The translations under genes and the position numbers were made by a program. The notes under the pieces were generated by a model. The model saw only the letters and a list, made by a program, of their open reading frames with translations. It had not been told where the DNA came from and searched no databases. A stretch of DNA of 64,000 nucleotides from Artemisia argyi (taxonomy: Eukaryota; Streptophyta; Magnoliopsida; Asterales; Asteraceae), in assembly GCA_030686995.1 (NCBI GenBank), contig CM060692.1:124057296-124121295 (forward strand). Reading direction: 5' to 3'. Below, in pieces: positions 46,626 to 57,752 of this stretch. How positions within the stretch are numbered: the first letter of the stretch is position 1; every line of letters starts with the position of its first letter.

Positions 46626-46753
46626 AGGTTTTTGGACCCTTGAGCTTAGGCCTTGACCTATCAGGATTTGGGTAGACTAGGTTTCCGTTTCGCCTTTCCC
46701 TTTCATACTTCATCCTTGTTTTTAGTCTTGCTAATCGTTTGGTGATCATTCAG

Positions 46754-47128
46754 ATGGTTAACAGTCGCTGAAATGGTCGACCCGATGGAAGCCCTGACAA
46801 GGATGTTGAGATCCCTAATTTGGAGGCTATGCTTGCTGCTGCTATAGCCAATCTGCTACCAGGTCTTAGCACCAATGAGATGATTTTGCGGATCATTAAT
46901 GACGTCAGAAATGGATCGGGTTCTTCTGGGGGTGCTGGTGGACAGCCCACCGATATTCATGTCTGGCTTGAGTGTTTTGGTAAGCTTAAGCTCTTGTTAT
47001 TTAGTTCGGCTATCACTCCTCAAGAGGTCGAGGATTGGGTTACGCATATGGAGAAGTTGTTCGAGGTTCTGGGGTGCGGTGACGAGTTTAATACTCGTTT
47101 GGCCACTTTTAAGTTGGAAGGGGATGCG
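46754..47128 (+). pseudogene. Chromovirus H gag, 5' part (split by E)
   Basis: The frame starts ATGGTTAAC, has an in-frame TGA as sixth codon, then stays open to the E insertion with NLEAMLAAAIANLLPGL, WLECFGKLKLLLF and VEDWVTHMEKLFEVLG. This is the N-terminal half of a Ty3 retrotransposon Gag, which forms the particle shell. The last five bases ATGCG are the target copy of E, and the gene resumes at 57758. The early TGA could be a C-to-T change in an arginine codon, common in methylated repeats. Confidence 0.75.
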
Positions 47129-48832
47129 TGAAAACGCTCAAAATTAACATGTTTTAGTCGCGTTATTGTTTGTTTTATGAGTAGAAATTGGTCATATTTG
47201 TATATATTTGTTACTTAATCATGGAAAAGTGTTTATACATGCAAATATAGCCAAAAGCAGGTAAAAATAATTAAAAGATGAAGAAATGAAGTGGACATGC
47301 ATTTTTGGAGAGTTTCAAGAAGATCAAGGAAGAAAGAAACGTCGCATGGACAAAAGGATTTGATAAAACAAGTTTACTACACGAAATTATCAAGGAAATA
47401 TCAAGTTCTAATTGATAAAGTCATGCCACGAAGAAAAATAATGCATGCAATGTAAAACGACAAAGAAAAGACAAAGAAATATGGTTCAGACAGCTTCCAA
47501 CCGATCGGATGCAAATCGCATCTGATTCGGCTGGAAACGTACCAAAAGATTGACCATCCGATCGGATGGTGAAAAACCGATCGGATGGGGTTAACTGAAG
47601 TTACAAGTTTGCATTTATGGACATATTTACTCCCCATAATCATGTGTGGCTGATCATTTCTGCTTATTAACTACGGAGGGACGTTTTTACTTGAAGGATA
47701 AGTGTCATTATGCTATATAATGACTACTTAGGGTCTAGAATTACTTGTACCACCAATATCTAACTTAGTATTACACCAAATCTTGTTAGTTTATGTTATA
47801 TTGCCTGAAAGTTTACTAAGTGTTGTAAAAACGTCCAAAACGTGTTGAGTTAGAGTCTCAAGCATTGGTTCGAGTGTGGAGTTGTTTACTTACGTTAGTG
47901 AGCAATTGGAGGAGTGTGGTTGCTAAAGTTCCACAAGTTTATTCATTGTAATTCTCAAGACTAGGTACACCTTGATACTTATAATGAACAATTGTTACTT
48001 TGAATTTTATGAAAGTTTTCTTATTTACTTGTGTTTTAATATGATTGCTATGGTGTAATTTGTGATATACTAGTGTATATGATGTGATTGGTTAATGGAG
48101 TATTCTTTTATGAAAAAGGTGATGCATGAAAATATATTTATTTTAAGAGTTTGTTGAAATAACATCTTTTCTTGCTTAATTTGTCGGTAAAAACAATCTC
48201 TTGAAAAATAGGTCCGAAAGGAATTTCAACTTGTTTTTATTCCAAAATATTAATGCACCAAATTAGTATGGAATAGGATGCTTGACAACCATCTTATTTA
48301 CTTGTTAAAATAGATTTGAGACGATTTCATCACGAAAAAGGACCGAAAGGATTCGTAGGAATTCAAAAGAAAAGAATTGATTTTCTAAAAAACCATGTGT
48401 TTATAGAATTGTCATACTAATTTGATATATCTGAAAGGAGTCATTTAGGTGATAGAATTCTTAGTGGTAGTGAAAACATGACATACATCATAGATTGTAT
48501 AACTACTCATTTTCAGTTGCGCATCATAACAAGTTTTACACCAAACTTTGTACTTGTCACAATACTCCTAATTACCAATCAAGGAATTATACACAAGTAT
48601 ATGCTTAGTTTTTATTGAGTTTTCTTTAAATCGATATTCACATAAATTTGGATTGACAACCCTTATTTAACAAATGTTTTTCTTATTACTAAAACTACCA
48701 AATCCCTTGGGACGATCTCGACTTACCCACCTTTATTACACCGGAAGAGTATACTTGCTCGTATGTGCTAGATAATAATCAGATAATTCGTGTTTATAAA
48801 TTTTAAAACTTGTACTAACAAAACGCACATCA
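47129..48832 (+). repeat. Element E 5' LTR
   Basis: It carries four CCGATCGG-type palindromic units at 47496-47590 and a TATA box CTATATAATG (47713-47722) about 120 bases later. No open frame looks coding. Confidence 0.92.
47496..47590. promoter_or_regulatory. Palindromic cassette in element E LTR (left copy)
   Basis: Units CCAACCGATCGGATG, GCATCTGATTCGGCTGG, CCATCCGATCGGATGG and AACCGATCGGATGGG each centre on CCGATCGG or a near match. The right LTR repeats this at 56411-56505. The TATA box follows about 120 bases downstream. Confidence 0.6.
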
Positions 48833-48838
48833 AGTTTT

Positions 48839-48856
48839 TGGCGCCGATGCCGGGGA
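48839..48856 (+). other. Primer binding site of element E (tRNA-Asp type)
   Basis: TGGCGCCGATGCCGGGGA differs from the plant tRNA-Asp complement TGGCGCCGTTGCCGGGGA at one base. Confidence 0.9.
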
Positions 48857-49243
48857 TTTGATTAATTTTCTTAATTTTTAGTAATAAAATTGTTTGTAAT
48901 TTGTGAAATTTTAAAGTTTTTAGAGTAAAAAGTAAAAAAAAAAAATAGAGTTGGTTTTTGACCAACCGAATCGGATAGATGACCATCCGATCGGTTGGTG
49001 GTCTCGGTAAATTTTCTAGGATTCTATTTTTATTATTTAATGTTTATTTTTCTGTTTTTAGTTAATTAGTTTTAATGATTATATTATTAATGTTAGTTAT
49101 TAGTAGTTATAAGTTGTCATTATGAGTCATTTTAATGTTTTTAGTAGCTTTAATTATAGTTAATGATTTAGTAGTTTTAAAGACACCTTAGTTAATGCTT
49201 TCAATGTTTTTAATATTATAATTACTGTTTTATTAAATCTTAG

Positions 49244-49296
<53 letters not shown>

Positions 49297-49534
49297 AGTT
49301 CAGAAAACTCCAACCGATCCGGTTGCGGGTTCCAACCGACCGGTTGGAGGAGCTAAAATTGTGCCATCCGATCAGATGGAGGTTAAACCGATTGGATGGA
49401 GGTCTCGGTAAAATTTTTAATATTTTTAATTTTTTGTTTATTTTCAATTCTTAGTGTCTTAGTTAGTTAATTTACTTGTTCTTAGTCCATATTAAGAGTT
49501 ATTTGATTACAACTAACCCTCATGCTAATGATTT

Positions 49535-49568
<34 letters not shown>

Positions 49569-49570
49569 TG
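48857..49570 (+). other. Element E leader with palindromic cassettes and homopolymers
   Basis: No coding region. Palindromic units lie at 48961-49003 (two units) and 49310-49410 (four units, two CCAACCGacCGGTTGG-type then two CCATCCGATcaGATGG-type). Both clusters are followed by GTCTCGGTAAAtTTT. A T13/A38 run lies at 49244-49294 and a T30 run at 49538-49567 directly before the gag-protease ATG. Confidence 0.6.
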
Positions 49571-51413
49571 ATGGAGAGTTTGAGTCAGATTTCTGCGTAT
49601 TTGAAAGACTTGGAAGATATGTTCAAGGATTCCGGTTATTCCTTGGAAAAGTTGGAGAGCATGTTGGAAAAAGCTAAGTTGGATTTAGAAGGAGAAGAGG
49701 TTGTTGGTGATAATGTTTCTTATTTACCACATGAAATGTGTTACCCAAAGAAAGAGAAGGAAAGAAAAGTTGTTGTTTTCACTAGAGCACCACCTAAGGA
49801 ATATGATGCTCCACACATGAGGTATTCTACACCTTGTGCGGTGGAAGGAGTTAAAGCGTGGCATGCAGAATTGAATATGGAATATGGAGACAATTACTTT
49901 TCGGAAGAAGTGCTTGACGAGCTTGGTTTTGTTAGGCTTGATTATGGAAGTTATGGTAAGAAGGAAGTGAAAGGAGTTAGAGTGAATATTCATGGTTACA
50001 TCTTTAAAGTTGATTTTGTGGTTTTGGAATATACTAATGCCGATGAACCGGAAGTTATCTTTGGTAGAGATTTTCTTGTGAATACCAAGTGTACATTGGA
50101 TTTTGCACTTGGGGAGTTATGAATTAACATAAGTGATTTGGAAGAAGGAAAGAGTGTGAATGAAATTCTTGTTGATGTTTGTGAAGGAATGGAAGTGATG
50201 AAGGAAGGAAGGGATGAAGTTTGTAAGATGGGCAAAGCTAACTGAAACAAAACACCATTGAACAAATTAACCCAACCCTCCACCCAAAAAGAAAAAGAAA
50301 ACAAATCATCATCATCATCATCATCTAAAACTCCACCAAATTCACCAAAAAGTAGCCAACCTTTAACCAAAGAGCAAAAACAAGCTATCTTGGAGAATCT
50401 AGAAGCAAAAATTAGTGAATTGATGGAAAACAAACCGGTCATTGAGGTGTTGAGGAATTATATGGAGTATAGGAAGAAATTAGATGGAGTTATGTTGTCA
50501 AAGTCTAAGTTAGAGGATAATAGTTTTGATGAAGCAAAAATTAATGATCCCCGGAAATTTTGTTTTACCGGTTAAAATTAATGGGACAACTCCTTTATAT
50601 GCATTAGCCGATACGGGTTCTAGTGTGAGTATTATGCCTTATCCATTGTATCACAAGTTAGGATTAAGAGACCCTACACCTAACAATTCTAAACTCACTA
50701 TGGCGGATAATTCTAAGGCAAAAGCAATGGGGGAATTAAGAAATGTGAGAGTTCAAATTGGTTATCAAGCATTCTTGGCAGATTTTCTTGTGTTGGATGT
50801 TGCGGTTGATAAGGAACTACCTTTGTTGTTAGGTAGACCATTCTTAAGAACTTGTGGAGCTATAATAGATATGGGAAGAGGTACCATGACAATTGATAAT
50901 GGAGTTCTTAAGAATACTTACTATCCAAAGCCTAGAGGGGGTAGTAATGGAGATGATAATGATGAGGACCAAGAGGAGGATTACCTTGGTTGCTTTGAAG
51001 TAGGAAGAGATGAAGATGGTAGGCCTAAGTTTTGCCCATGCACACCTAGTTTCTTTGATATTGAAGATGAAATGGAAAGAGCTCTAGCAATGGAGGCTTT
51101 CTTTAACCCATTTAAAAATATTTTTGTGTTTAACAAATTAACAGATTTTCTTGGATCTTTACCGGTCCAATTGAAGAACTTGGAATGGGGATCCAATGGT
51201 CATAGCATTTACAAAAGAGAAGAAGGAGATGGTGATTGGCATTGCAAATTTGATATCACATGTCCTAGCGGAAGGAACTTTGCACGAAGTTTCAAAACTC
51301 AAAAGACTACTAGGAAGTTGGCAAACAATTATCATGGAGAAGATATTCTTAGGAATGAATATTTCTATGGATGGAGAAGAATGATCACAAGAATAAAGCA
51401 CATCTTGTGCTAG
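49571..51413 (+). pseudogene. Element E gag-protease gene, broken
   Basis: The frame from the ATG at 49571 stays open to a TGA at 50120-50122, reopens in the same frame to another TGA at about 50243, then reopens to 50575. A shift near a CCCC run (50549-50552) moves the rest into another frame, open to 51413. The first part has coiled-coil character (LKDLEDMFKDSG, LEKLESMLEKAKLDLE), then a retropepsin-like C-terminal half with VIFGRDFL but no catalytic aspartate. The third part is a complete retropepsin with catalytic DTG at 50610-50618 (ALADTGSSVS) and LLLGRPFL near 50830. It would mature the Gag of the element. The C-terminal 150 residues have no function I recognise. Both TGAs could be C-to-T changes. 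Confidence 0.65.
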
Positions 51414-51479
51414 TTTAGTTGTTTCGTGTTTTTAATTTCATGCAATTTATTTTACGTTTTTAGGTTTTATGCATTTCAT

Positions 51480-51555
51480 GCTTGAATGAGACTATCTATC
51501 TATCTATTTATCTATTTATAGATTTATCTATTTATCTATTGATCTATTTATTTAG
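51480..51555 (+). repeat. TCTA/TTTA microsatellite
   Basis: Imperfect TCTA repeats with TTTATCTA variants, between the protease gene and the ORF1 promoter region. Confidence 0.8.
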
Positions 51556-51749
51556 TTTTAGTTTTTAGTTTTTAGAAGTCAAGTTATGTTTTTAGTCTTA
51601 AGTTAGAAGTAGAAGTAGATGACCAATTTTTGGTAGGCAAAGTGTGTTTGGAATACATACAAGATAATAAGTTTTTGAGAAGATAAGAACTACTAGCACT
51701 TTTGTCAAGTTTAGTAGTAGAAAAAACTTTGAAAAAAATCAATTTCATA

Positions 51750-51800
51750 CCAAACCGAACGGATGTATTCACAACTGATCGGATGGAATTGAATATATAA
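51750..51800 (+). promoter_or_regulatory. Candidate internal promoter of element E ORF1 gene
   Basis: Two palindromic units (CCAAACCGAACGGATG and AACTGATCGGATGG, 51750-51787) lie directly upstream of ATATATAA (51793-51800). The ATG of the ORF1-like gene follows at 51917. The cassette-then-TATA order resembles the LTR of E. Confidence 0.45.
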
Positions 51801-51931
51801 ACCAAAATTTTCAAAAACTCAAGAAAAACACATACACACAATCCACCAAAAATCGGGGTTAAAAATTCGACCATAAGAAGTTGTTAGAGAGTTGCAGGAG
51901 TGATAATTAATCATCAATGGCATCAAGTCAA

Positions 51932-52660
51932 GTAAGTTATATCATTAATTTTGTTCAATTAGGTTTTAATTCGGATGATTGAAATTAGGTCACGAATTGG
52001 GTATTTTTGAATTAGTTCGAATTAAGATGTAATATTTTGAGGATAAGGGATTAGATGATAGGAGAAGGTATTGCAAAAAGAATTAGATCAATTGGTTAAG
52101 TTTTGAGTAAGAATTCATTGATTGAATTTTCGGATTATATTGGGTATAATCTTTGGAGCTAGTTTATTTGCAATTGATGAATCCCAGAAATTACATGATT
52201 GATAATTAGTGATGTTAGGTTATTGCATTGTTGATTAGAGCACAAATTGGAAGATTTTAGTAGATGATGTTCTTGGTTTTTCATAGAATCATTAAATGAT
52301 GATTGGAAATGTTAAGAATCATGGATAGGAGAGTTTGGATGTTAGAAGTACTCAAGAATGGATGATTACAAGTTAGAAAGAAGTTCGGATTGATTGGGAA
52401 ATGTTTAGGATGGATTGAGGATGAATGAAGTATACAGAAACTCCAACCGAATCGGTTGCGAGTTGCAACCGATCGGTTGGGAATGTGCAAAAGTTGCATC
52501 CGATCGGATGGACCTCAATCCGATCGGATGGACCTCAATCCGATCGGATGGACACCTCGGAAAAATTTTTGACATTTTTGAAATTGTGTTTTCTAGTTTC
52601 TAAATTGATTGGTATTAGTTTTTATACTTTTATAATAACATAATTTGAGATTTCTTTCAG
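51932..52660 (+). other. Predicted intron in element E ORF1 gene
   Basis: The donor GTAAGTTAT and the acceptor TTTCTTTCAG are near consensus for plants. Removal keeps the ATG of exon 1 in frame with exon 2. The intron is T-rich and contains five palindromic units at 52442-52555, ending in CACCTCGGAAAAATTTTTG like the leader cassettes. Confidence 0.5.
52442..52557. promoter_or_regulatory. Palindromic cassette inside predicted intron of E
   Basis: Five units: CCAACCGAATCGGTTGC, GCAACCGATCGGTTGG, then three ATCCGATCGGATGGAC. The last two are near-exact tandem copies (CTCAATCCGATCGGATGGAC). Confidence 0.6.
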
Positions 52661-54233
52661 GGAAATGTTGCAAGACTGGGACGAAATCAAAGAAATCCGA
52701 TTGTTAACAAATATTTGAAAAGGAACGAGAGGAAGAGGATCACTTTCAGTTTGAAACCAGAGTCTAATGATAATGTCAAGTTTTATAATGTGCAAAACAA
52801 AGATGAGAAGAATGCATATAGGGAACGTCTTTCAAAACTTCAAGAGAGGAAGATTGCTAAGCCTAGGCTGATTGATTGGGAATTGCTTGCGGAGTATGAA
52901 TGTGAGGATCAATTGAGGAACATGATGACTTGATTTATGTGTATCCTGGTGATGGAGATAGGTTTGAATATTATTCTTGGTAAGAGCTTTTAGTATTCGT
53001 GAGAATGTTTACAAGGAATGGTGTTTGGAGTTCTTTTCTACGTTTTACTTTGATAGGAAAGTAAATGATCTTCTTGGGGATGTTTGTGTTTGGTTTAGAT
53101 TGTTTGGTCGCGAACATGCTTTATCTTTGCCAAATTTTGCAGTTGCCCTTGGTTTGTATGAGGAAAGTGAGGTTAATCATAGGTTGTTTGGACCAAATTT
53201 TGTGAGTTTGGCTAGAGCTAATGATCAATACACGGGTGTTGATGCTTATTGGAATAGGATTGGTGATCCAACTTGTCTTAGGAGAAATTCTTCTAGGATT
53301 AGGAATCCGTTGTTTAAAGTTTTACAAAAGTTGATTTCTTGGGGATTGATACATAGGAGCGGTGGTCAAGACAAATGTAGTCAACCGGACCTATGGGTGA
53401 TGAAGTTGTTGGAGGAAGACAAGAATGGGAATGTGGCATGGATTATTGCCGAGTATCTTTCTAAAAGAGCACCGGGGATTAAGAAACAAAGTGATGTTTG
53501 TGGAGGTCATTATGTGACCGTGTTGGCTAAAAATCTTGGGTATTTTAATGATCATGAGTTGAGGAAGTGTAGAGTGAGGTTGGAGAGTGAGATATGGGAT
53601 GCTTTTAGTTTTGGAAAAGCATTGGATAGGAATAACAAGACTTTGGGACTTTGGACCGAACCAAGTGTGGGGGCAACATCCGGAGCTAATGCGGAAGCGC
53701 CATCACAACCTCAAATGGGAAGTTTTCAGGGGAATACCCAAAGTGGTTTTGATTCAGGATGGGGTGATTGGAACCGAGAGTTAAATGCTATTGAGTGTAG
53801 GGAAGTTTGGAGAGATTCAATGCAAATGAGGACTAATTACAACTATGATTATTCCATGCCTATGATCCAACATTTGGCACAAGATGCCAATTATGAGGTA
53901 CCTCCCTACAATCCACCAAATGTTCCACCATACCCTTTACCATATTCTCCATATCCTGGACCATACCCCTACCCTTATCCTGGTTATTCACCATTTCCCG
54001 AGCCATACCCTCCATACGGTAGACTTCCCGAGTATGGTAGTTCTGGTGTTAATGTGGGTGGACCAAGTTTTAATCCTGGAGGATCGAGCTATGATGTTGG
54101 AGGTTCGTCATCAAGAGCTGGAAAGAAGAAGAGACGAGTGGTGGACGAGGACGATGAAGAAGATGTTGATGAGGAAGATGAGGATGAAGAGGAAAGCGAG
54201 GACGAGTTCATTCGTTCCAATGTGAGTTATTGA

Positions 54234-56041
54234 TGGTGACGTTTGATCATATGGTTTATGGTTGTTTTTTTTTTTAAAAACAATTATGTGTCGAACAATT
54301 TCTATTTCCACTAACTTTAACTATTTCTCGTAGGATTTATAACGTAACTTAATTTTCTATTTATTTGGTTTAGATATGTTTTTGTTTGTGTTTGTTTGAT
54401 TGTTTCGTATATTTTGCAGTTTTCTTGCAGGAGTTTTGTTACGGAAGCATATAGTTGATCAACGTTTGGAGTCGGTAAACTCATTTGCTTATTATGATCA
54501 AATATGCATGTTGCGTATTTAACTCCGGTATTTTCTAAATTTTTCTATTTCCTTTACTTTGATGTTATTTTTATTACATTGAGGACAACGCAAAACTTAA
54601 GTGTAGGGGGGGGGGGGGGAAGAAAATAGAAAAATGGCATAATTTTCAAATTTTTAATTTTCGTTTTTTTTAGAATCGTGAACTTTAGTAACTAGTAATA
54701 GTTCGCCCTTCATATTTTAGTTAAAAAATGGTTGATTCCATGGTAAATAATAATGATATTTTTGGAGAATAAATTCAAGTTTTAAAGAGCAATTCGTCTC
54801 GGAATTGATAACATTTGCTAGCACAATTTGATACCCTTATTACTTTAAATTGTGAGGATTAGTTTTTTTTATGTGAATAGTGTTTATTATACTATTTACA
54901 TATTTCATGATGAGTGTGTCGGTGGTTGTGTTAATTCTGGAACTTGTACTTGTTATGCATTACGGTTAAATCATTTTCGAATGATAAGGATATATTCATA
55001 TGATAAGAGGCAAACCTTAGGAATAAAACCAAATGGCCATCCATTTACCAAATAATTTTTGCTAACCACATCGGTTAGTTACCCTCGTATTTGGAACCCA
55101 TTTGTTAGCGTTTATCTTTAGCGCTAGATACCCCTAGTTTCACCCTTTGAGCCATCCTTTTCATTTTGTTAAATCCAGAAAAATACAAAAATATTTTACA
55201 CTTTAAACCTTAGCCTAACCCTTGTCAAAGTCTAAATGGTGGGTTGCTAGTTGCTTGGTATGTTGGATTGTTTTTGATGATTATTAGTTAGCCACACTTC
55301 ACAATTCATGTGTGTGCCATTCCGACAAAGACGAAGAGTGCACCTTCTTATTTGTATTTTTGTGGTGTATGCTTATGCGAAGTGTGGGGGTGATAAAAAA
55401 AATGAGAATAAGTCATCGCAACTATAAGGTGACAAATATAGCCAATGTGCTATAAATATTATGAATAAAGAAAGTTATGTGATATGTTGTTAGCCAATGT
55501 GCTAAGTATGAAGAATAATTTTATGGTGAATCGATGTATCAACATGTGAAAGTTCGAAGAGGAGAAAGATTGTAACTATTGTCATTTTTGGGTTTGTGGT
55601 TTATTTGAGATTAGCAACTATGGGACTTAGACTTTGATTTTATTTTTCTTTAAAACCAATTTCATAAATATTCCCATGTCTTATCCTTACCTTTTTGACA
55701 TAGTGTAATTATTTTGCACGAAAGTTTATAAAACCCTTAGCCTAAACGTTACAACCCGAATAAAAGACCTCTTTGATGAATTATTCTATTGTTTTGATAC
55801 TTGTACAAGCCTATGGTAAGAAACATAAATCATGACTGTGCAGTGAGTGACCTATTAATCATGACACAAATTGAATGATGAGTGAATTTCAAATTATCTT
55901 CGTGAGGTGCTTAGAATTGTTATCAAGCTCTTTATTTACTTGATTGAGTTCAAATAAGATATTTGCGCTATTACCATTGAATTCAATTTTCTTTTGATTA
56001 AGACTTGCTCGAGGGCGAGAAAAGCTCAAGTGTGGGGGATT
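54234..56041 (+). other. Element E 3' untranslated region with repeated polypurine tracts
   Basis: About 1.8 kb without a coding frame. Polypurine-like tracts with AAGTGTRGGGG lie at 54599-54621 (with a G14 run at 54606-54619), 55380-55391 and 56028-56041. The first is preceded by ATTGAGGACAACGCAAAACTT; the last, next to the LTR, by GACTTGCTCGAGGGCGAG (56003-56019), which contains the inverted repeat CTCG/CGAG. The last tract is the expected plus-strand primer. Confidence 0.75.
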
Positions 56042-57752
56042 TGATAACGCTCAAAATTAACATGTTTTTAGTCGCGTTATTGTTTGTTTTATGAGTAGAA
56101 ATTGGTCATATTTGTATATATTTGTTACTTAATGATGAAAAAGTTTTTACGCATGCAAATATAGCCAAAAGCAGGTAAAAATGATCAAAAGATGAAGAAA
56201 TGAAGTGGACATGCATTTTTGGAGAGTTTCAAGAAGACGAAGGAAGAAAGAAACGTCGCATGGACAAAAGGATTTGATAAAGACAAGTTTACTACACGAA
56301 ATTATCAAGGAAATATCAAGTTCTAATTGATAAAGTCATGCCACGAAGAAAAATAATGCATGCAACGTAAAATGACAAAGAAAATAAAAAGAAATATGGT
56401 TCAGACAGCTTCCAACCGATCGGATGCAAATCGTATCCGATTCGTCTGGAAACGTACCAAAAGATTGACCATCCGATCGAATGGTGATAAACCGATCGGA
56501 TGGGGTTGACTGAAGTTACAAGTTTGCATTTATGGACGTATTTACTCCCCATATTCATGTGTGGCTGATCATTTCTGCTTATTAACTATGGAGGGACGTT
56601 TTTACTTGAAGGATAAGTGTCATTATGCTATATAATGACTACTTAGGGTCTAGAATTACTTGTACCAGCAATATCTAACTTAGTATTACACCAAATCTTG
56701 TTAGTTTATCTTATATTGCCTGAAAGTTTACTAAGTGTTGTAAAAACGTCCAGAACGTGTTGAGTTAGAGTCTCAAGCATTAGTTCGAGTGTGGAGTTGT
56801 TTACTTACGTTAGTGAGCAATTGGAGGAGTGTGGTTGCTAAAGTTCCACAAGTTTATTCATTGTAATTCTCAAGACTAGGTACACCTTGATACTTATAAT
56901 GAACAATTGTTACTTTGAATTTTATGAAAGTTTTCTTATTTACTTGTGTTTTAATATGATTGCTATGGAGTAATTTGTGATATACTTGTGTATTTGATGT
57001 GATTGGTTAATGGAGTATTCTTTTATTAAAAAGGTGATGCATGAAAACATATCTATTTTATGAGTTTGTTGAAATAACATCTTTTCATGCTTAATTTGTC
57101 GGTAAAAACGATCTCTTGAAAAATAGGTCCGAAAGGAATTTCAACTTGTTTTTATTCCAAAATATTAATGCACCAAATTAGTATGGAATAGGATGTTTGA
57201 CAACCATCTTATTTATTTGTTAAAATAGATTTGAGACGATTTCATCACGAAAAAGGACCGAAAGGATTCGTAGGAATTCATAAGAAAAGAATTGATTTTC
57301 TAAACAGCCATGTGTTTATAGAATTGTCATACTAATTTGATATGTCCGAAAGGAGTCATTTAGGTGATAGAATTCTTAGTGGTAGTGAAAACATGACATA
57401 CATCATAGATTGTATAACTACTCATTTTTAGTTGCGCATCATAACAAGTTTTACACCAAACTTTGTATTCAAATTGTCACAATACTCCTAATTACCAATC
57501 AACAAATTATACATAAGTATATGCTTAGTTTTTATTGAGTTTCCTTTAAATCGATATTCACATAAATTTGGATTGACAACCCTTATTTAACAAACGTTTT
57601 TCTTATTACTAAAACAACCAAATCCCTTGGGACGATCTCGACTTACCCACCTTTATTACACCGGACGAGTATACTTGCTCGTATGTTCTAGATAATAATC
57701 GGATAATTCGTGATTATAAATTTTAAAACTTCTACTAACAAAACGCACATCA
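56042..57752 (+). repeat. Element E 3' LTR
   Basis: It matches the left LTR with few changes: first bases TGATAACGC versus TGAAAACGC, and a short TTCAAATTG insertion near 57467. It ends GCACATCA, followed by the ATGCG target copy. Confidence 0.92.

Larger units (their letters stand above)
51917..54233 (+). pseudogene. Element E Athila ORF1-like gene with predicted intron
   Basis: The predicted gene starts with a 15-base coding exon (MASSQ, 51917-51931). GTAAGT at 51932 and TTTCTTTCAG ending at 52660 bound a 729-base intron, and exon 2 continues in the same frame. It reads to a TGA at 52931-52933; homologous-looking sequence then passes through a second frame (52927-52980) into a third, open from 52977 to 54233, so two frameshifts are present. 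The long part has the Athila ORF1 signature VYKEWCLEFFSTFYFD, VWFRLFGREHALSLPNFAVALGLY, IRNPLFKVLQKLISW and GGHYVTVLAKNLGYF. A proline/tyrosine-rich segment follows, then GKKKRRVVDEDDEEDVDEED and an acidic tail. The role of ORF1-type proteins is unsettled; KKKRR could be a nuclear signal (inference). Confidence 0.65.
47129..57752 (+). mobile_element. Element E: non-autonomous Athila-like retrotransposon
   Basis: LTRs 47129-48832 (1,704 bases) and 56042-57752 (1,711 bases) start TGAAAACGC or TGATAACGC and end GCACATCA. They are flanked by ATGCG (47124-47128 and 57753-57757), splitting the gag of H. A near-perfect tRNA-Asp primer site follows the left LTR; AAGTGTGGGGGATT precedes the right. The internal region encodes a broken protease-bearing gene (49571-51413) and a broken Athila ORF1-like gene (51917-54233). 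RT, RNase H and integrase are absent. The ORF1-like domain and the GACTTGCTCGAGGGCGAG block before the polypurine tract place it near Athila/Tat in Ty3. Confidence 0.92.

Noticed and set aside
53884..54225. 113-codon frame inside the ORF1 gene of E.
   Set aside because: It is the out-of-frame shadow of the proline-rich and acidic tail of that gene.
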